A stretch of 64,000 nucleotides of DNA from Desulfobacterales bacterium. GTDB lineage: Bacteria; Desulfobacterota; Desulfobacteria; Desulfobacterales; JALSRD01. Positions 63,259 to 64,000 of this stretch are shown here, piece after piece; position 1 is the first letter of the stretch; every line of letters starts with the position of its first letter. Where the stretch lies: contig JALSRD010000041.1 of assembly GCA_026984935.1 (NCBI GenBank), positions 62,001 through 126,000 on the forward strand. Direction: 5' to 3'. A program made the translations under genes and the position numbers. The notes under the pieces are model-generated. The model worked only from the letters and a program-made list of their open reading frames with translations, ran no database searches and was not told the origin of the DNA.

Positions 63259-64000
63259 GTGGCTGAAAAAATCGACAAGGTGGTATTGGCATACTCCGGC
63301 GGCCTGGACACGTCCGTCATTTTAAAATGGCTCATCGAAACCTACGACTGCGAGGTGATCGCTTTTTCAGCAGATCTGGGGCAGGCCGATGACTTTGAAA
63401 AAATCCGGCAGAACGCGATCCGCACCGGGGCGGCCAAGGTCTACATCGAAGACCTGACTACTGAATTCGTCAAAGACTTCGTGTTTCCCGCCTTTCGGGC
63501 CAACGCCATTTACGAGGGCAGTTACCTGCTGGGCACCTCGCTGGCGCGGCCGCTGATTGCCAAAAGACAGATCGAAATCGCCAAACAGGAAAGCGCCGAC
63601 GCTGTCAGCCACGGGGCGACCGGCAAGGGAAACGATCAGGTACGCTTCGAACTCGCCTATCTCGGGCTGGAGCCGCATATCAAAATCGTGGCGCCCTGGC
63701 GCGAATGGGACTTGAATTCACGAAGTGCGCTGATGGCCTTTGCCGCCAGCCACGGCATCCCGGTGCCGGCCACGCGTGCAAAGCCTTACAGCACGGACTG
63801 GAATCTGCTACACATCAGCTATGAAGGCGGCATTCTGGAGGATCCGTGGAACGCGCCGCCGGATGACATATTTACGCTGACGGTGTCGCCGCGGGAGGCA
63901 CCGGATGCGCCCGAAGAAATCGAAATCACGTTTTCGTCCGGTGATCCTGTGGCCGTCAACGACCGGAAACTCCCGCCGGCCGATATGCTGCGGGAACTCA
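63259..64000 (+). CDS. argG: Argininosuccinate synthase (3' end beyond the window)
   Basis: The first 247 codons are present. The ATP-binding motif [18 protein letters not shown] lies at the start, then [40 protein letters not shown] and the citrulline/aspartate region [20 protein letters not shown]. It joins citrulline and aspartate. The GTG start at 63259 has GGAGAGG upstream. It follows argD directly; argF, often placed between them, is absent here. Confidence 0.95.
   Translation, partial: MAEKIDKVVLAYSGGLDTSVILKWLIETYDCEVIAFSADLGQADDFEKIRQNAIRTGAAKVYIEDLTTEFVKDFVFPAFRANAIYEGSYLLGTSLARPLIAKRQIEIAKQESADAVSHGATGKGNDQVRFELAYLGLEPHIKIVAPWREWDLNSRSALMAFAASHGIPVPATRAKPYSTDWNLLHISYEGGILEDPWNAPPDDIFTLTVSPREAPDAPEEIEITFSSGDPVAVNDRKLPPADMLREL

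Noticed and set aside
63150-63290. A complete tRNA or tmRNA gene before argG
   Set aside because: Only a T-arm and part of the acceptor strand can be found; the D-arm, anticodon arm and 5' strand are missing.
1-64000. CRISPR array or prophage
   Set aside because: No regularly spaced direct repeats and no capsid, terminase or tail genes were seen; the only recombinase is XerC in its usual context.

Overview
The window reads as a chromosomal segment of a Gram-negative anaerobe of the Desulfobacterota, most likely Desulfobacteraceae or Desulfosarcinaceae. This is inference from gene content: a tungsten-type aldehyde:ferredoxin oxidoreductase, a TAXI-type TRAP transporter with a DUF1850 protein, an ilvB-ilvN-ilvC-cimA-leuA operon that makes isoleucine by the citramalate route, a yajC-secD-secF-dprA-topA run, and an hslVU-argBDG run. 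No rRNA or complete tRNA gene is present.

Layout. About 1-9.7 kb is accessory DNA: an IS3 transposase remnant, a winged-helix/nucleotidyltransferase-like regulator next to a surface-sugar enzyme fusion, a methyltransferase, a GIY-YIG protein, a decayed gene of unknown family, a frameshifted AAA/DUF4143 ATPase, a phosphatase and a VapBC module. About 10-16 kb holds cysteine synthesis (cysE, cysK), base-excision repair (a SMUG-type glycosylase and mutM), a histone-like winged-helix protein and a HAD phosphatase. About 16-26 kb is catabolic and transport: a glutamine amidotransferase, an enoyl-CoA hydratase, an XRE-cupin regulator, the AOR with a SYLF-domain protein, and the TAXI-TRAP genes. About 26-28.4 kb holds thyA, pyrD and a ferritin-like protein. 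From 28.6 to 35.8 kb (minus strand) lies the branched-chain amino acid operon. From 35.8 to 45.4 kb (minus strand) come topA, dprA, secF, secD, yajC, a LysM-like envelope protein and rng. From 45.7 kb onward (mostly plus strand) come leuS, lptE, rpsT (minus), murJ, a ftsB-like gene, a TPR-like gene, a lipoprotein, coaBC, a family 4 uracil-DNA glycosylase, nfeD, a slipin, a structured leader, a Rho-N-like gene, a HAD gene, xerC, hslV, hslU, argB, argD and the start of argG, which runs off the window.

Three signals stand out. First, a non-coding, MITE-like repeat of about 257 bp occurs in three near-complete copies (4893-5149, 8771-9022 inverted, 48503-48759), with a fourth partial copy near 270-375. 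Its ends are inverted repeats beginning CCTGAAT, and the flanking 5-mers look like target duplications of the form TnnnA. One copy sits inside a reading frame; removing it with one duplication restores that frame. Second, the ilv operon starts with a complete attenuator: a promoter, a 32-residue leader peptide rich in Ile/Leu/Val, a mutually exclusive antiterminator, and a hairpin followed by ten Ts. A long structured untranslated region follows before ilvB. Third, a compact hairpin-rich segment at about 56.90-57.04 kb has its own promoter and terminator and is either a small RNA or an attenuating leader for the downstream Rho-N/HAD/xerC/hslVU genes.

Further regulatory detail can be read directly: an operator palindrome inside the promoter of the winged-helix regulator, an operator over the vapBC promoter that implies a leaderless mRNA, and promoters whose -35 box contains the stop codon of the preceding gene (topA to ilv, slipin to leader).
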